Source of the DNA: Elusimicrobia bacterium RIFOXYA2_FULL_39_19
GTDB lineage: Bacteria; Elusimicrobiota; Endomicrobiia; CG1-02-37-114; XYA2-FULL-39-19
Direction of reading: 5' to 3'
Length of the DNA: 35,194 nucleotides
Assembly (NCBI GenBank): GCA_001800285.1
Contig: MGVC01000053.1
Coordinates: forward strand, 1 to 35,194
Position 1 is the first letter of the stretch; each line of letters begins with the position of its first letter. The notes under the pieces are model-generated. The model made no database searches and was not told where the DNA came from. It worked only from the letters and a program-made list of their open reading frames with translations. Below are positions 1-7,220 of this stretch, in pieces. A program made the position numbers and the translations under genes.

Positions 1-27
1 GATTGCTTCACTAACGTTCGCAATGAC
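1..27. repeat. GTCATTGC...GAAGCAATC intergenic repeat fragment
   Basis: Read on the - strand this begins GTCATTGCGAACG and ends GAAGCAATC. The same ends (GTCATTGC and GAAGCAATCT) bound a second copy at 4219-4264, so this is one member of a dispersed intergenic family. It lies 27 bases before the point where recognisable MATE coding sequence begins. The copy may continue to the left of the window. Confidence 0.5.
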
Positions 28-107
28 AAATTATAGCAATTATTGTCCCGTAAATTATAGAAGTTATCCACAATTTCCCCATAGATTGGGAGACCCACGG
101 CATCTGG

Positions 108-1349
108 GTGGGCCGGCTGATAGGCCACGAAGCTTTTGCCGCCGTGTCTGCCACTATCCCCATGATTTTTCTTTTAATTTCAGCCATCATTGGCCTTGCT
201 ATGGCAACCAATATTCTTATTGGCCAGGCTTACGGTGCAAAAAATATGGCCTATTTATCCAAAGTGCTTACCAACTCATTCATTAGCACCGGTTTTTTAT
301 GTGTTTTGATTTCGGTGCTGGGTATTGTGTTTAGCAAAGAACTGTTAAGCCTGCTTAATACGCCGGAAGATATAAAGCCCATGTCTCTTATATTTTTAAA
401 CGTAACGCTTTCAGGGCTTATTTTTACTTTTATGTATAACTGGCTCGGCGGAGTTTTAAGAGGCCTGGGTGATGCCAAAACACCGCTTTATCTTTTAATA
501 GTTTCTACATGTTTAAATATTATTATTGTGCCTCTTCTTATCACGGGTATTGGCCCGTTCCCAAAATTGGGTATTGCGGGGTCAGCGCTTGGTACAATAA
601 TTTCAAACGCTGTTATGATTGTTGTTTCTTATTATGCAGTATTAAGGAAGCATGCCCTGTTAAATATTCACCAGTGGGATTTTACCATAGATTGGGAAAT
701 AATTAAAAAAATATTTGTAATTGGAATTCCTATTTCACTGCAAATGATAGTAATCAGTTTAAGCGGCGTGCTGATGGTGTCTCTGGTAAATAGTTTTGGC
801 AGTACCGTTACGGCGGCTTACGGTATAGGTATGCAGCTGGATAACCTGGCATTTATGCCGGTAATGGCTATAGGGTTAAGCGTGTCTTCCATGGTAGCGC
901 AGAATCTGGGTGCTAAACAGTATGACAGAGTAAAAAAAATAATGAAAATGTCTTTTGTTATGTCTTTTGCCTGTTCTGCATTTTTTTTCATTATTATTTA
1001 TGGGTTTCCGCACCTGATAGCCTCTGCTTTCACCAAAGATGAAACAGTAATAATGTTTACTATACATTATGTTAGAATTGTAAGTTTCTCATATTTTCTT
1101 TTTTCAGCAATTATGATTTTGCAGGGAGTGGTAAGAGGTTCAGGTGATACAACCGTTATGCTTATTTTTTCGGTTATAACTATGATATTTATACGTTACA
1201 CGCTAGGATATTACCTGTCAAAACATACCGTTTTGCATGAAACCGGCCTTTGGATATCCATTCCCGTAAGTGCCTGCATGGGGCTTGTGCTTCATTACTG
1301 GTACTACCGGAGTGACCGCTGGAAAAAAAGAGTAGTTGTCCCGCACTAA
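108..1349 (+). CDS. MATE family multidrug/cation antiporter, 5'-truncated
   Basis: Inner-membrane antiporter of the MATE (MatE/NorM-like) family, which exports drugs or metabolites in exchange for Na+ or H+. The frame has two MatE-like halves with about eleven hydrophobic segments. Near the N-terminus WVGRLIGHEAFAAVS matches the family pattern that normally follows the first transmembrane helix. Homology starts abruptly: the same frame stops with TAA at 51-53, and the intervening 18 codons do not encode helix 1, which should be there. The only start before the homology is GTG at 108, without a Shine-Dalgarno sequence. Later ATG codons would remove still more. The C-terminus (RWKKRVVVPH) looks complete. 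About 30-40 residues appear to be lost, so this may be a pseudogene. The product class is secure; function is doubtful. Confidence 0.75.
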   Translation: MGRLIGHEAFAAVSATIPMIFLLISAIIGLAMATNILIGQAYGAKNMAYLSKVLTNSFISTGFLCVLISVLGIVFSKELLSLLNTPEDIKPMSLIFLNVTLSGLIFTFMYNWLGGVLRGLGDAKTPLYLLIVSTCLNIIIVPLLITGIGPFPKLGIAGSALGTIISNAVMIVVSYYAVLRKHALLNIHQWDFTIDWEIIKKIFVIGIPISLQMIVISLSGVLMVSLVNSFGSTVTAAYGIGMQLDNLAFMPVMAIGLSVSSMVAQNLGAKQYDRVKKIMKMSFVMSFACSAFFFIIIYGFPHLIASAFTKDETVIMFTIHYVRIVSFSYFLFSAIMILQGVVRGSGDTTVMLIFSVITMIFIRYTLGYYLSKHTVLHETGLWISIPVSACMGLVLHYWYYRSDRWKKRVVVPH

Positions 1350-1420
1350 AAACTCCGCAAAAGGTACTAAAGCTTAAAAAATCCTTTGTTTTCACGCTTT
1401 TATTTTTTGAAATATTTGTA

Positions 1421-1426
1421 TATAAT
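1421..1426 (+). promoter_or_regulatory. Possible -10 box of the phosphofructokinase gene
   Basis: TATAAT occurs 53 bases before the start codon in an AT-rich stretch. No good -35 box lies 16-18 bases upstream (the sequence there is TTTTAT), so the call rests on the -10 alone. Confidence 0.35.
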
Positions 1427-1479
1427 AAAGTCCTAATCGAAAAATAAACAAAACAAATATATTATTCAGGAGGCCAGTT

Positions 1480-3147
1480 ATGGCAAAAACAAATGTTTCT
1501 GAACTTCAGCTTGAAAGGAAGAAATTTAAACCCGTACTTCCGGCAGTATTAAAAAACGGGCCCTCATCCGTAACACCAAAAACAGGCAAACCCACGCAAA
1601 GCATTTCTGATCCGGAAATAGTACAGAAATTATTTCCCAATACTTACGGTATGCCCCTGGTAAATTTCGGCAAAGGCAAAAACCTGGCCGCGGCAAAAAA
1701 AGCAGTAAAAATAGGCGTAGTACTTTCCGGCGGGCAGGCACCCGGCGGGCATAACGTAATAGCGGGCATTTTTGACGGCCTTAAAAAAGCCAATCCGAAA
1801 AATAAACTTATCGGTTTTTTAGGCGGCCCATCAGGCATTTTAGAAAACAAACAGAAAGAAATTACTTCAGCCCTTATGGATGAATACAGAAATACCGGCG
1901 GGTTTGATATTATCCAGTCAGGCAGGACCAAAATAGAAACTCCGGAACAGTTTGAACAGACTAAAAAGAATATGCTGGAAAATAAATTTGATGCGTTAGT
2001 GGTGGTAGGCGGAGATGATTCCAATACCAATGCAGGCCTGCTGGCAGAATATTTCAAAAAAGAAAATATGCCGGTGAGTGTAATAGGCGTGCCAAAAACT
2101 ATTGACGGCGATTTGAAAAATGACCATATTGAAGCCTCTTTCGGTTTTGATACCGCTACAAAAATATACGCGGAACTTACCGGCAACGTGTGCCGGGATG
2201 TAAACTCAGCCAGAAAATACTGGCATTTTATCCGCCTTATGGGCCGCAGCGCTTCTCATATAGCCTTGGAAGTAGGTTTAAAAACTCATCCAAACATTGT
2301 GCTGATAGGTGAAGAAGTGCGCGAAAAGAAAATGACGCTTTCGCAGATAGTGGACGATATTGCCGGTATTGTGGCAAAACGCGCAGAGGCAAAGAAAAAT
2401 TTCGGTGTAGCTTTAGTGCCGGAAGGCCTGATAGAATTTATCCCGGAAATGAAAGAGCTTATTTCCGCGTTAAACGATGCCTTAGCTGATAATGAAACGC
2501 ATTTAAACACACTTTCCCATATTGATGAAAAGAAAAGTTTTGTCTACTCAAAACTTCAGGAACACCTGGCTGCTTTAATGAAATCTTTGCCGGGCACCAT
2601 TTCATCGCAGCTCATGCTGGACCGCGACCCGCACGGCAATGTGCAGGTATCGCAGATTGAAACAGAAAAACTGCTTATCAGCATGGTGAAAACTAAACTC
2701 TCTGAAATGAAAAAAGAAGGGAAATATACCGGCAAGTTTTCAACCATAAACCACTTTTTCGGTTACGAGGGCCGCTGCGGCGCGCCTTCAAACTTTGATG
2801 CAAACTATACCTACGCATTAGGCTACAATGCCGCGGTGCTGGCGCTTAACGGCCTCACCGGTTATCTGTCATCTGTAAGAAAACTTACCAAACCTTCCGC
2901 TTTGTGGGAATGCGGCGGCGTGCCTCTTACCATGATGATGAATATTGAAAGAAGAAAAGGCAAAGAAAAACCGGTTATCCAGAAAGCTCTGGTAGAACTT
3001 GCCGGCAAGCCGTTTAAAGCGCTGGAAAAAAACAGGCAGCTTTGGGCAGAAACAGAAAGTTATGTATTTCCGGGGCCTATCCAGTATTTTGGCCCCTCAA
3101 CAGTTGCAGATATTACCACGGTCACCCTGAAACTTGAACGGGGATAA
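1480..3147 (+). CDS. pfp: Pyrophosphate--fructose 6-phosphate 1-phosphotransferase (PPi-PFK)
   Basis: Cytosolic glycolytic enzyme that reversibly phosphorylates fructose 6-phosphate using pyrophosphate instead of ATP. At 555 residues it matches the long PPi-PFK subfamily rather than the ~320-residue bacterial ATP-PFK. Visible motifs are GGQAPGG (84-90), GGDD (177-180; the second Asp is the residue typical of PPi-dependent enzymes, where ATP enzymes have Gly), the catalytic PKTIDGD (205-211), MGRSASH (254-260) and GYEGRCGAPSNFD near 430. The start is well supported by AGGAGG about 8 bases before ATG. The gene stands alone and is followed by an intrinsic terminator. A PPi-linked glycolysis is common in anaerobic fermenters; that lifestyle is inference. 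Confidence 0.95.
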   Translation: MAKTNVSELQLERKKFKPVLPAVLKNGPSSVTPKTGKPTQSISDPEIVQKLFPNTYGMPLVNFGKGKNLAAAKKAVKIGVVLSGGQAPGGHNVIAGIFDGLKKANPKNKLIGFLGGPSGILENKQKEITSALMDEYRNTGGFDIIQSGRTKIETPEQFEQTKKNMLENKFDALVVVGGDDSNTNAGLLAEYFKKENMPVSVIGVPKTIDGDLKNDHIEASFGFDTATKIYAELTGNVCRDVNSARKYWHFIRLMGRSASHIALEVGLKTHPNIVLIGEEVREKKMTLSQIVDDIAGIVAKRAEAKKNFGVALVPEGLIEFIPEMKELISALNDALADNETHLNTLSHIDEKKSFVYSKLQEHLAALMKSLPGTISSQLMLDRDPHGNVQVSQIETEKLLISMVKTKLSEMKKEGKYTGKFSTINHFFGYEGRCGAPSNFDANYTYALGYNAAVLALNGLTGYLSSVRKLTKPSALWECGGVPLTMMMNIERRKGKEKPVIQKALVELAGKPFKALEKNRQLWAETESYVFPGPIQYFGPSTVADITTVTLKLERG

Positions 3148-3238
3148 TAGAGAACCCGTAAGCTGGAAGTAGTGAGTGGCAAGTGGTTTGTTGTGTAAGG
3201 ACCAGGGGAAACCCTCAGTTATAATTTAAAAACAAAAA

Positions 3239-3271
3239 AACAGCGATTAAGCATTTAACCGCTGTTTTTTT
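3239..3271 (+). terminator. Intrinsic terminator after the PPi-PFK gene
   Basis: AACAGCGATTAA and TTAACCGCTGTT form a 12-bp stem with one mismatch and a GCAT-type short loop, followed by a run of T. An A-run precedes it, so it could also act on transcripts from the right. Confidence 0.85.
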
Positions 3272-3303
3272 ATATTGACTATTTAGCACATATGTGCTAT
3301 AAA

Positions 3304-3356
3304 GGCAGCGATGAAGCTCGAAAGCAGTAAAAGGCAGTATACTTCAGCGATGAAGT
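3304..3356. repeat. 'GCAGTAAA / GCGATGAAG' word-repeat tract
   Basis: Built from the words GGCAG, CGATGAAG, GCAGTAAAA and TATACTTC. The 34 bases at 3304-3337 recur as the reverse complement at 10839-10872 with 32 of 34 identical. Other members lie around exbB, exbD and folK. Together with the next three entries it fills the 479-base gap between the PPi-PFK gene and lexA, which otherwise holds only the terminator. Confidence 0.7.
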
Positions 3357-3385
3357 AAGTCGTAAGTAGGGATTGTTCTCCGAAC

Positions 3386-3485
3386 TCCTCAAGAGTGTCT
3401 GATGGCAGATTACAGGATAATCTATCAGACCGAACTCCTCAAGAGTGTCTGATGGCAGATTACAGGATAATCTATCAGACCGAAC
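3386..3485. repeat. Two perfect 50-bp tandem units, inserted relative to a nearby empty site
   Basis: The 50-bp unit begins TCCTCAAGAG and ends ATCAGACCGAAC, and is present twice without a mismatch. Each unit holds a hairpin: GTCTGAT pairs with ATCAGAC and AGATTA with TAATCT around a CAGGA loop, with a 3-base bulge. CCGAAC lies before the first unit and at the end of each. The block interrupts a 35-bp sequence that occurs uninterrupted at 3550-3584. There are no variable spacers, so it is not a CRISPR. Confidence 0.9.
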
Positions 3486-3549
3486 AATCCAAAGCATAAA
3501 AAAGCGCGGCGTGCTCAGGGGAGCCCGCCCTACAAAAAAAATGTGATAC

Positions 3550-3584
3550 GTAGGGATTGTTCTCCGAACAATCCAAAGCATAAA
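3550..3584. repeat. Empty-site copy of the palindromic repeat
   Basis: GTAGGGATTGTTCTCCGAAC followed directly by AATCCAAAGCATAAA. The same two blocks flank the 100-bp insertion at 3366-3385 and 3486-3500. The centre is a perfect palindrome (GGATTGTTC, loop TCC, GAACAATCC). Confidence 0.85.
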
Positions 3585-3591
3585 TTTTACC

Positions 3592-3617
3592 AACTTATCA
3601 GCGTGTTCTGATAAGTT
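3592..3617 (+). promoter_or_regulatory. Perfect hairpin abutting the lexA ribosome binding site
   Basis: AACTTATCAG and CTGATAAGTT pair perfectly (10 bp) around CGTGTT. The stem ends one base before CGGAGGA, the lexA Shine-Dalgarno sequence. LexA normally represses its own gene, so this could be an operator, or an RNA structure affecting ribosome access. No established LexA-box consensus is matched exactly; it contains GTTC-N6-GTTC, whereas the alphaproteobacterial box has N7. Confidence 0.45.
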
Positions 3618-3626
3618 CGGAGGAAC

Positions 3627-4217
3627 ATGAAAAAAATTTCGGGTACTACCAAACGGGTGTTAGATACCATAAACCAATGGTTTAAAACCAGGCATTATCC
3701 GCCTACTTTGCGTGAACTGGCGCAAACACTGAATTTTAGCTCTACCTGGCCGGTACGTTATCATATAAACAAGCTTATTGAACTTGGTTACCTGAAAATG
3801 GATAAAAAAATATCGCGCGGTCTGGGGCTGACACAAAAAAATACCGGCATTCCGGTATTAGGCAGAGTCAGCGCGGGCCTGCCTGTGGATGCGGTAGAAA
3901 ATATTGAAGAACATATAGACCTTTCAGCGGAATTTAAAAAAGAAAACGGTATTTTTGCGCTTAAAGTAAAAGGTGACAGCATGAAAGATGCCGGCATACT
4001 GGAAGGCGACACGGTTTTTGTGCGCAAACAGCCGACGGCCGCCAACGGCGACATAGTAGTAGCCCTTATCGGCGATGAAGCGCTGGTAAAAAAATATTTT
4101 ATTACGCCGCAGGGCATAAAACTGGTTGCCGCTAACCCGAAATACAAACCCCTGGTTTCCAAAGAAGCAGTAATCCTGGGTAAAGTAATCTCAGTATTGA
4201 GAAAATATAATAAATAA
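3627..4217 (+). CDS. lexA: LexA repressor (SOS regulator, S24 autoprotease)
   Basis: Represses DNA-damage genes and cleaves itself when RecA forms filaments on single-stranded DNA. Residues 1-65 form a winged helix-turn-helix (recognition region around FSSTWPVRYHINKL). The self-cleavage bond is Ala83-Gly84 in GRVSAGLPVD. The catalytic dyad is Ser118 (KGDSMKDAG) and Lys155 (ALVKKYF), with spacing as in E. coli LexA. Length (196) is normal. GGAGG lies 6 bases before ATG. It heads a + strand group with a conserved small protein, a DinD-like protein and dinB, which agrees with an SOS role. The palindromes just upstream are candidate autoregulatory sites. Confidence 0.95.
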   Translation: MKKISGTTKRVLDTINQWFKTRHYPPTLRELAQTLNFSSTWPVRYHINKLIELGYLKMDKKISRGLGLTQKNTGIPVLGRVSAGLPVDAVENIEEHIDLSAEFKKENGIFALKVKGDSMKDAGILEGDTVFVRKQPTAANGDIVVALIGDEALVKKYFITPQGIKLVAANPKYKPLVSKEAVILGKVISVLRKYNK

Positions 4218-4218
4218 G

Positions 4219-4264
4219 GTCATTGCAAGGGTTTCCATGTTTTTCATGGCTGCCGAAGCAATCT
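4219..4264. repeat. GTCATTGC...GAAGCAATCT intergenic repeat
   Basis: Begins GTCATTGCAAGGG, has an internal hairpin CCATG-TTTTT-CATGG and ends CCGAAGCAATCT. It lies two bases past the lexA stop codon and six bases before the next start, and shares its ends with the fragment at 1-27. Confidence 0.6.
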
Positions 4265-4270
4265 TGTCTC

Positions 4271-4510
4271 ATGGCTACAACTATCAACGAACAAATAAAA
4301 GTAGGGGCTGTATTTGAAAAAGAAATAATAAGGCCCAAATGGTTTGTGCATAACGGCAGGAAACACGCCGTAGAAGAAATCACCTATACCTGGAAAACCT
4401 GCGAGGGGGATGCCCAGCTGATACACTTTTCTGTTACGGAAGGCGGCACGCTTTTTGAAATAAGCTACAATCAGAAAACCCTGACATGGCTGTTGGAAAA
4501 AGTGGAATAA
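4271..4510 (+). CDS. Conserved small protein linked to lexA (DUF6504-like)
   Basis: A 79-residue soluble protein, no signal peptide. The pattern IRPKWFVHNGRKHAVEEITYTW, then HFSVTEGGTLFEISYN and WLLEKV, suggests a small all-beta domain. I recall similar short proteins near lexA, imuB or dinB in other bacteria (DUF6504-like); this is a recollection not tested by search. The frame is open upstream to 4223, but that part is repeat sequence, so ATG at 4271 is preferred. No Shine-Dalgarno is visible, so translation may depend on coupling to lexA, which ends 53 bases earlier. Function unknown; an accessory role in damage response is inferred from position. Confidence 0.65.
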   Translation: MATTINEQIKVGAVFEKEIIRPKWFVHNGRKHAVEEITYTWKTCEGDAQLIHFSVTEGGTLFEISYNQKTLTWLLEKVE

Positions 4511-4520
4511 AAGTTCTTTC

Positions 4521-4590
4521 TGTCATGCCTGCGTATAGTAAGCAGGTACCCATCTTTATTTGTCATACTCGGGCATGACCCGGGTATCCA
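4521..4590. repeat. Two 'TGTCAT...GGTA(C/T)CCAT' repeat units
   Basis: Unit one starts TGTCATGCCTGCG and ends CAGGTACCCAT; unit two starts TGTCATACTCGGG and ends CGGGTATCCAT. Both are short imperfect inverted repeats in direct order. Related ends occur at 26713-26812 and near 14450-14475. Confidence 0.55.
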
Positions 4591-4651
4591 TATTTTCTTG
4601 AAAAAGCCGTTTTTATAAGGTATAAAAAAGCAGTTATGAAGAGAGGGATTC

Positions 4652-5470
4652 ATGGAAACAAAAATAGCTTTATTTAAAGGACGCCGGATCAGAAAAACAT
4701 TGCATAACAACGAATGGTGGTTTGTAATTGCTGATGTTGTTGAAGTGTTGACAGATTCTGTGCAGGCAAGCGGTTATATAAAAGATATGAGGCGTCGCGA
4801 TCCAGAATTAAACAAAGGATGGGGGCAGATTGCCACCCCCCTTTCAGTAGAAACCGAAGGTGGTGTTCAAAAGCTAAACTGTGCCAACACCGAAGGGATG
4901 TTCCGCATTATCCAGTCCATCCCTTCGCCAAAGGCAGAGCCATTTAAGCGCTGGCTGGCAAAAGTGGGTTATGAGCGTGTTCAGGAAATAGAAAACCCGG
5001 AACTTGCCACAAAAAGGACCAGATTACTTTATAAGCTTAAAGGCTATAGTGATGCCTGGATTGAAAAACGTATGCGCGGTATTGCTATCCGGGAAGAATT
5101 AACTGATGAATGGAAAAACAGGGGTGCAGAAGAAGAAAAGGATTATGAGATTTTAACCGCAGAGATATCAAAAGCTACTTTTGGCATTATTCCTTCAAAG
5201 TACAAGGAACTTAAAGGGCTTAAACGTGAAAACCTGCGCGACCATATGGATGATTTTGAATTGATTTTCACTATGCTTGGCGAACGTTCTACTACAGAAA
5301 TTCACCGTAACGAAGATACGCGCGGAGTAAATAAACTTAAATCTGATGCCCGTTCCGGAGGCAAAATTGCCGGTGATGCCAGAAAAGCCCTGGAAAAACG
5401 CCTGAAACGGGCAATTGTTTCAAAACATAATTATTTGAAAGAAAGAGAAGCCAAAAAAAGGATTAGATAA
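4652..5470 (+). CDS. DinD-like protein with BRO-N domain
   Basis: A 272-residue protein. Residues ~5-110 match the BRO family N-terminal domain seen in phage antirepressors (RRIRKTLHNNEWWFVIADVVEVL, then the conserved IQSIPSPKAEPFKRWLAKVG). The C-terminal half (RENLRDHMDDFELIFTMLGE, then GGKIAGDARKALE) aligns by eye with the C-terminal half of E. coli DinD, an SOS-induced protein that inhibits RecA filament activity. ATG is preceded by GAGAGGG. Position between lexA and dinB favours the DinD reading over a prophage antirepressor, and no phage genes are nearby. DNA binding is expected from the BRO-N family; RecA inhibition here is inference. Confidence 0.8.
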   Translation: METKIALFKGRRIRKTLHNNEWWFVIADVVEVLTDSVQASGYIKDMRRRDPELNKGWGQIATPLSVETEGGVQKLNCANTEGMFRIIQSIPSPKAEPFKRWLAKVGYERVQEIENPELATKRTRLLYKLKGYSDAWIEKRMRGIAIREELTDEWKNRGAEEEKDYEILTAEISKATFGIIPSKYKELKGLKRENLRDHMDDFELIFTMLGERSTTEIHRNEDTRGVNKLKSDARSGGKIAGDARKALEKRLKRAIVSKHNYLKEREAKKRIR

Positions 5471-5606
5471 GGTCTTCCCAGCGCGAGCGGGGGTGTTTCT
5501 TCTACTTCTAAGTATTTGCCACCGTGTAGTTTGTGCATGCGAAAGAGGAGCATGGTTAGATATTACGATATTGGTTTTTTGATTTCGTTTGAAGAATAAA
5601 AAAAGC

Positions 5607-5637
5607 TGTCCTTCCCGGGACAAGCCCGAAGATGACA
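5607..5637. repeat. TGTCCTTCCCGGG...GATGACA inverted repeat
   Basis: A short palindrome of the dispersed TGTCAT...ATGACA type in the 266-base gap between the DinD-like gene and dinB. Nothing else is evident in that gap except an AAGTTC-containing stretch near 5712, noted under findings. Confidence 0.45.
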
Positions 5638-5736
5638 CAATGCTGGGTTTCGCAATTCTGCTTGTGGCAAACATTTAGTTTTTATATACCATCTCTGTAA
5701 AAGCACTCATAAGTTCAAGCCCAAAACAATAAACCA

Positions 5737-6969
5737 ATGAACAAAACTATACTGCATATTGATATGAATGCGTATTTTGCGTCAGTGGAACAGGCGTGTA
5801 ACCCTGCTTTGCGCGGAAAGCCTATTGCTGTCTGCGGTGAAATAGCCAAAGGCAGTAAATACCCCAGGACCATTATCACCACTTCTTCCTACGAGGCGCG
5901 CGCCCTGGGAGTGAAAGGCATTATGAGCATTCCCGAGGCAAAGGCAGTATGCCCCGGGCTTATCCTTGTTGCCGGGAACATGGATAAATATATTGATGTG
6001 TCGCTTAAAATACAGAAAATTCTGCTTTCCTTTACAGATACTGTAGAAGTATTTTCCATTGACGAATGTTTTATGGATGTAACGGATATTTTGAAATTTC
6101 ACGGTGATGCAAAAACCATTGCCAAAGAAATTAAAACGCGCATAAAAAGTGAGCTGGGGTTAATGTGTTCTGTGGGCATAGCGCCAAACAAACTGCTGGC
6201 GAAGCTTGGCAGTGATATGAAAAAACCTGACGGCCTTACAGAAATAAAAGAAGAGGATATTCCGTCCGTATTGGAAAATCTGCCCATAGAGGATTTGTGC
6301 GGGATAGGTTCTCATTTACAGGAAAAACTTAACCGGCTTGGCATAAAAACCGCCAAAGGGCTGGGTGATGCTTCTATAAATTTGTTAACAAACCGGTTCG
6401 GGTTTATAGGTTATGCGTTAAAACAGATGGGGCAGGGTATAGACCACAGCCCGGTAAAACTTTACAATGCGCATGACGCGGTAAAATCCGTAGGCCATTC
6501 GCACACACTTACGCAGGATACCTGGGATTTGGATGTGGTGAAAGCTTATATGCTTATGCTTTGTGAAAAAGTGGGCACGCGGTTACGGCAATATAAAATG
6601 GCAGGGAAAACGGTGTCTCTGGTGGTCAGGTATGCTGATTTTGAAACTTACGGCCGGCAGAAAAGCCTGGGTGAATACATTAAAACCGGAAATGAAATTT
6701 ATAATGCCGCATTTTCTCTCTGGAAAGAAAAATTTAAGTTTGATAAAGCGGTGCGGCTGCTGGGTGTAAGTATTTCAAACCTTATGCCGGATGACGGCCA
6801 GCAATACTTAATGGAAAACATGCGTAAACAGCTGGTTATAACTAAAACGGTAGATGAAATAAATACAAAGTATGGGGAGTTTACGGTAAAGCCGTCTGCG
6901 GTAATTACTGCAGAAAAGTTTGGTATACTAAACCGGTGCGGGATAATGAGCAAAAGACTTATAAAGTGA
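5737..6969 (+). CDS. dinB: DNA polymerase IV (Y-family translesion polymerase)
   Basis: Error-prone polymerase that bypasses lesions. Metal ligands are Asp9 (ILHIDMNAYF) and Asp109-Glu110 (VFSIDECFMD); Phe14 is the expected steric gate against ribonucleotides. The thumb motif (IEDLCGIGSHLQEKLNRLGI, ~185-205) and a little-finger domain follow. At 410 residues it is slightly longer than E. coli DinB (351). No strong Shine-Dalgarno precedes ATG. The stop codon lies inside a 34-bp repeat (6963-6996) present again 47 bases later, so the last two codons are repeat-derived. No canonical beta-clamp-binding peptide is obvious at the C-terminus (RCGIMSKRLIK). Confidence 0.93.
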   Translation: MNKTILHIDMNAYFASVEQACNPALRGKPIAVCGEIAKGSKYPRTIITTSSYEARALGVKGIMSIPEAKAVCPGLILVAGNMDKYIDVSLKIQKILLSFTDTVEVFSIDECFMDVTDILKFHGDAKTIAKEIKTRIKSELGLMCSVGIAPNKLLAKLGSDMKKPDGLTEIKEEDIPSVLENLPIEDLCGIGSHLQEKLNRLGIKTAKGLGDASINLLTNRFGFIGYALKQMGQGIDHSPVKLYNAHDAVKSVGHSHTLTQDTWDLDVVKAYMLMLCEKVGTRLRQYKMAGKTVSLVVRYADFETYGRQKSLGEYIKTGNEIYNAAFSLWKEKFKFDKAVRLLGVSISNLMPDDGQQYLMENMRKQLVITKTVDEINTKYGEFTVKPSAVITAEKFGILNRCGIMSKRLIK

Positions 6970-7043
6970 AAACGGTATCCTGCACACAAGAATGTTTATT
7001 ATGCAGGGTAAAGTGAAAACGGTATCCTGCACACAAGAATGTT
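6963..7043. repeat. 34-bp direct repeats overlapping the dinB stop codon
   Basis: The 34 bases from AAAGTGAAAACGG to AAGAATGTT occur at 6963-6996 and, identically, at 7010-7043. TGCAGG (7002-7007) and CCTGCA (7026-7031) can form a stem across the second copy. With the next entry this fills most of the 361-base gap between dinB and the DUF559 gene. The rest (about 7141-7220) shows nothing I recognise. Confidence 0.85.
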
Positions 7044-7045
7044 AA

Positions 7046-7140
7046 AGCGAAAGCTTTATCCAGAAAAACAAATATGTCTGGAAATGAAGGATTAGCGAAA
7101 GCTTTATCCAGAAAAACAATTGTGTTAGGAAATGAAGGAG
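7046..7140. repeat. Tandem ~47-bp repeat with tail hairpin
   Basis: Two units, each starting AGCGAAAGCTTTATCCAGA and ending GGAAATGAAGGA, at 7046-7093 and 7094-7140. In the first, TCCAGA pairs with TCTGGA as a hairpin; in the second this pairing has decayed. Confidence 0.8.
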
Positions 7141-7220
7141 TGGAACGCAGGGCAAAAAATAGTGAAGAGTGGAATGTGAAGATAGATTAGTAATAGGAAC
7201 AATCAAAGGGGTACAAACTA

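Noticed and set aside
23-286. Overlapping frame at the window start as a separate gene
   Set aside because: Composition is unlike a protein, it overlaps clear MATE coding sequence in another frame, and its N-terminal part is repeat sequence.
1644-2186. 180-residue antisense frame within the PPi-PFK gene
   Set aside because: Shadow of a strongly coding frame, with no ribosome site or family similarity.
3386-3485. Repeats resembling a tiny CRISPR array
   Set aside because: Two perfect 50-bp units are directly adjacent with no spacers and no cas gene in the window.
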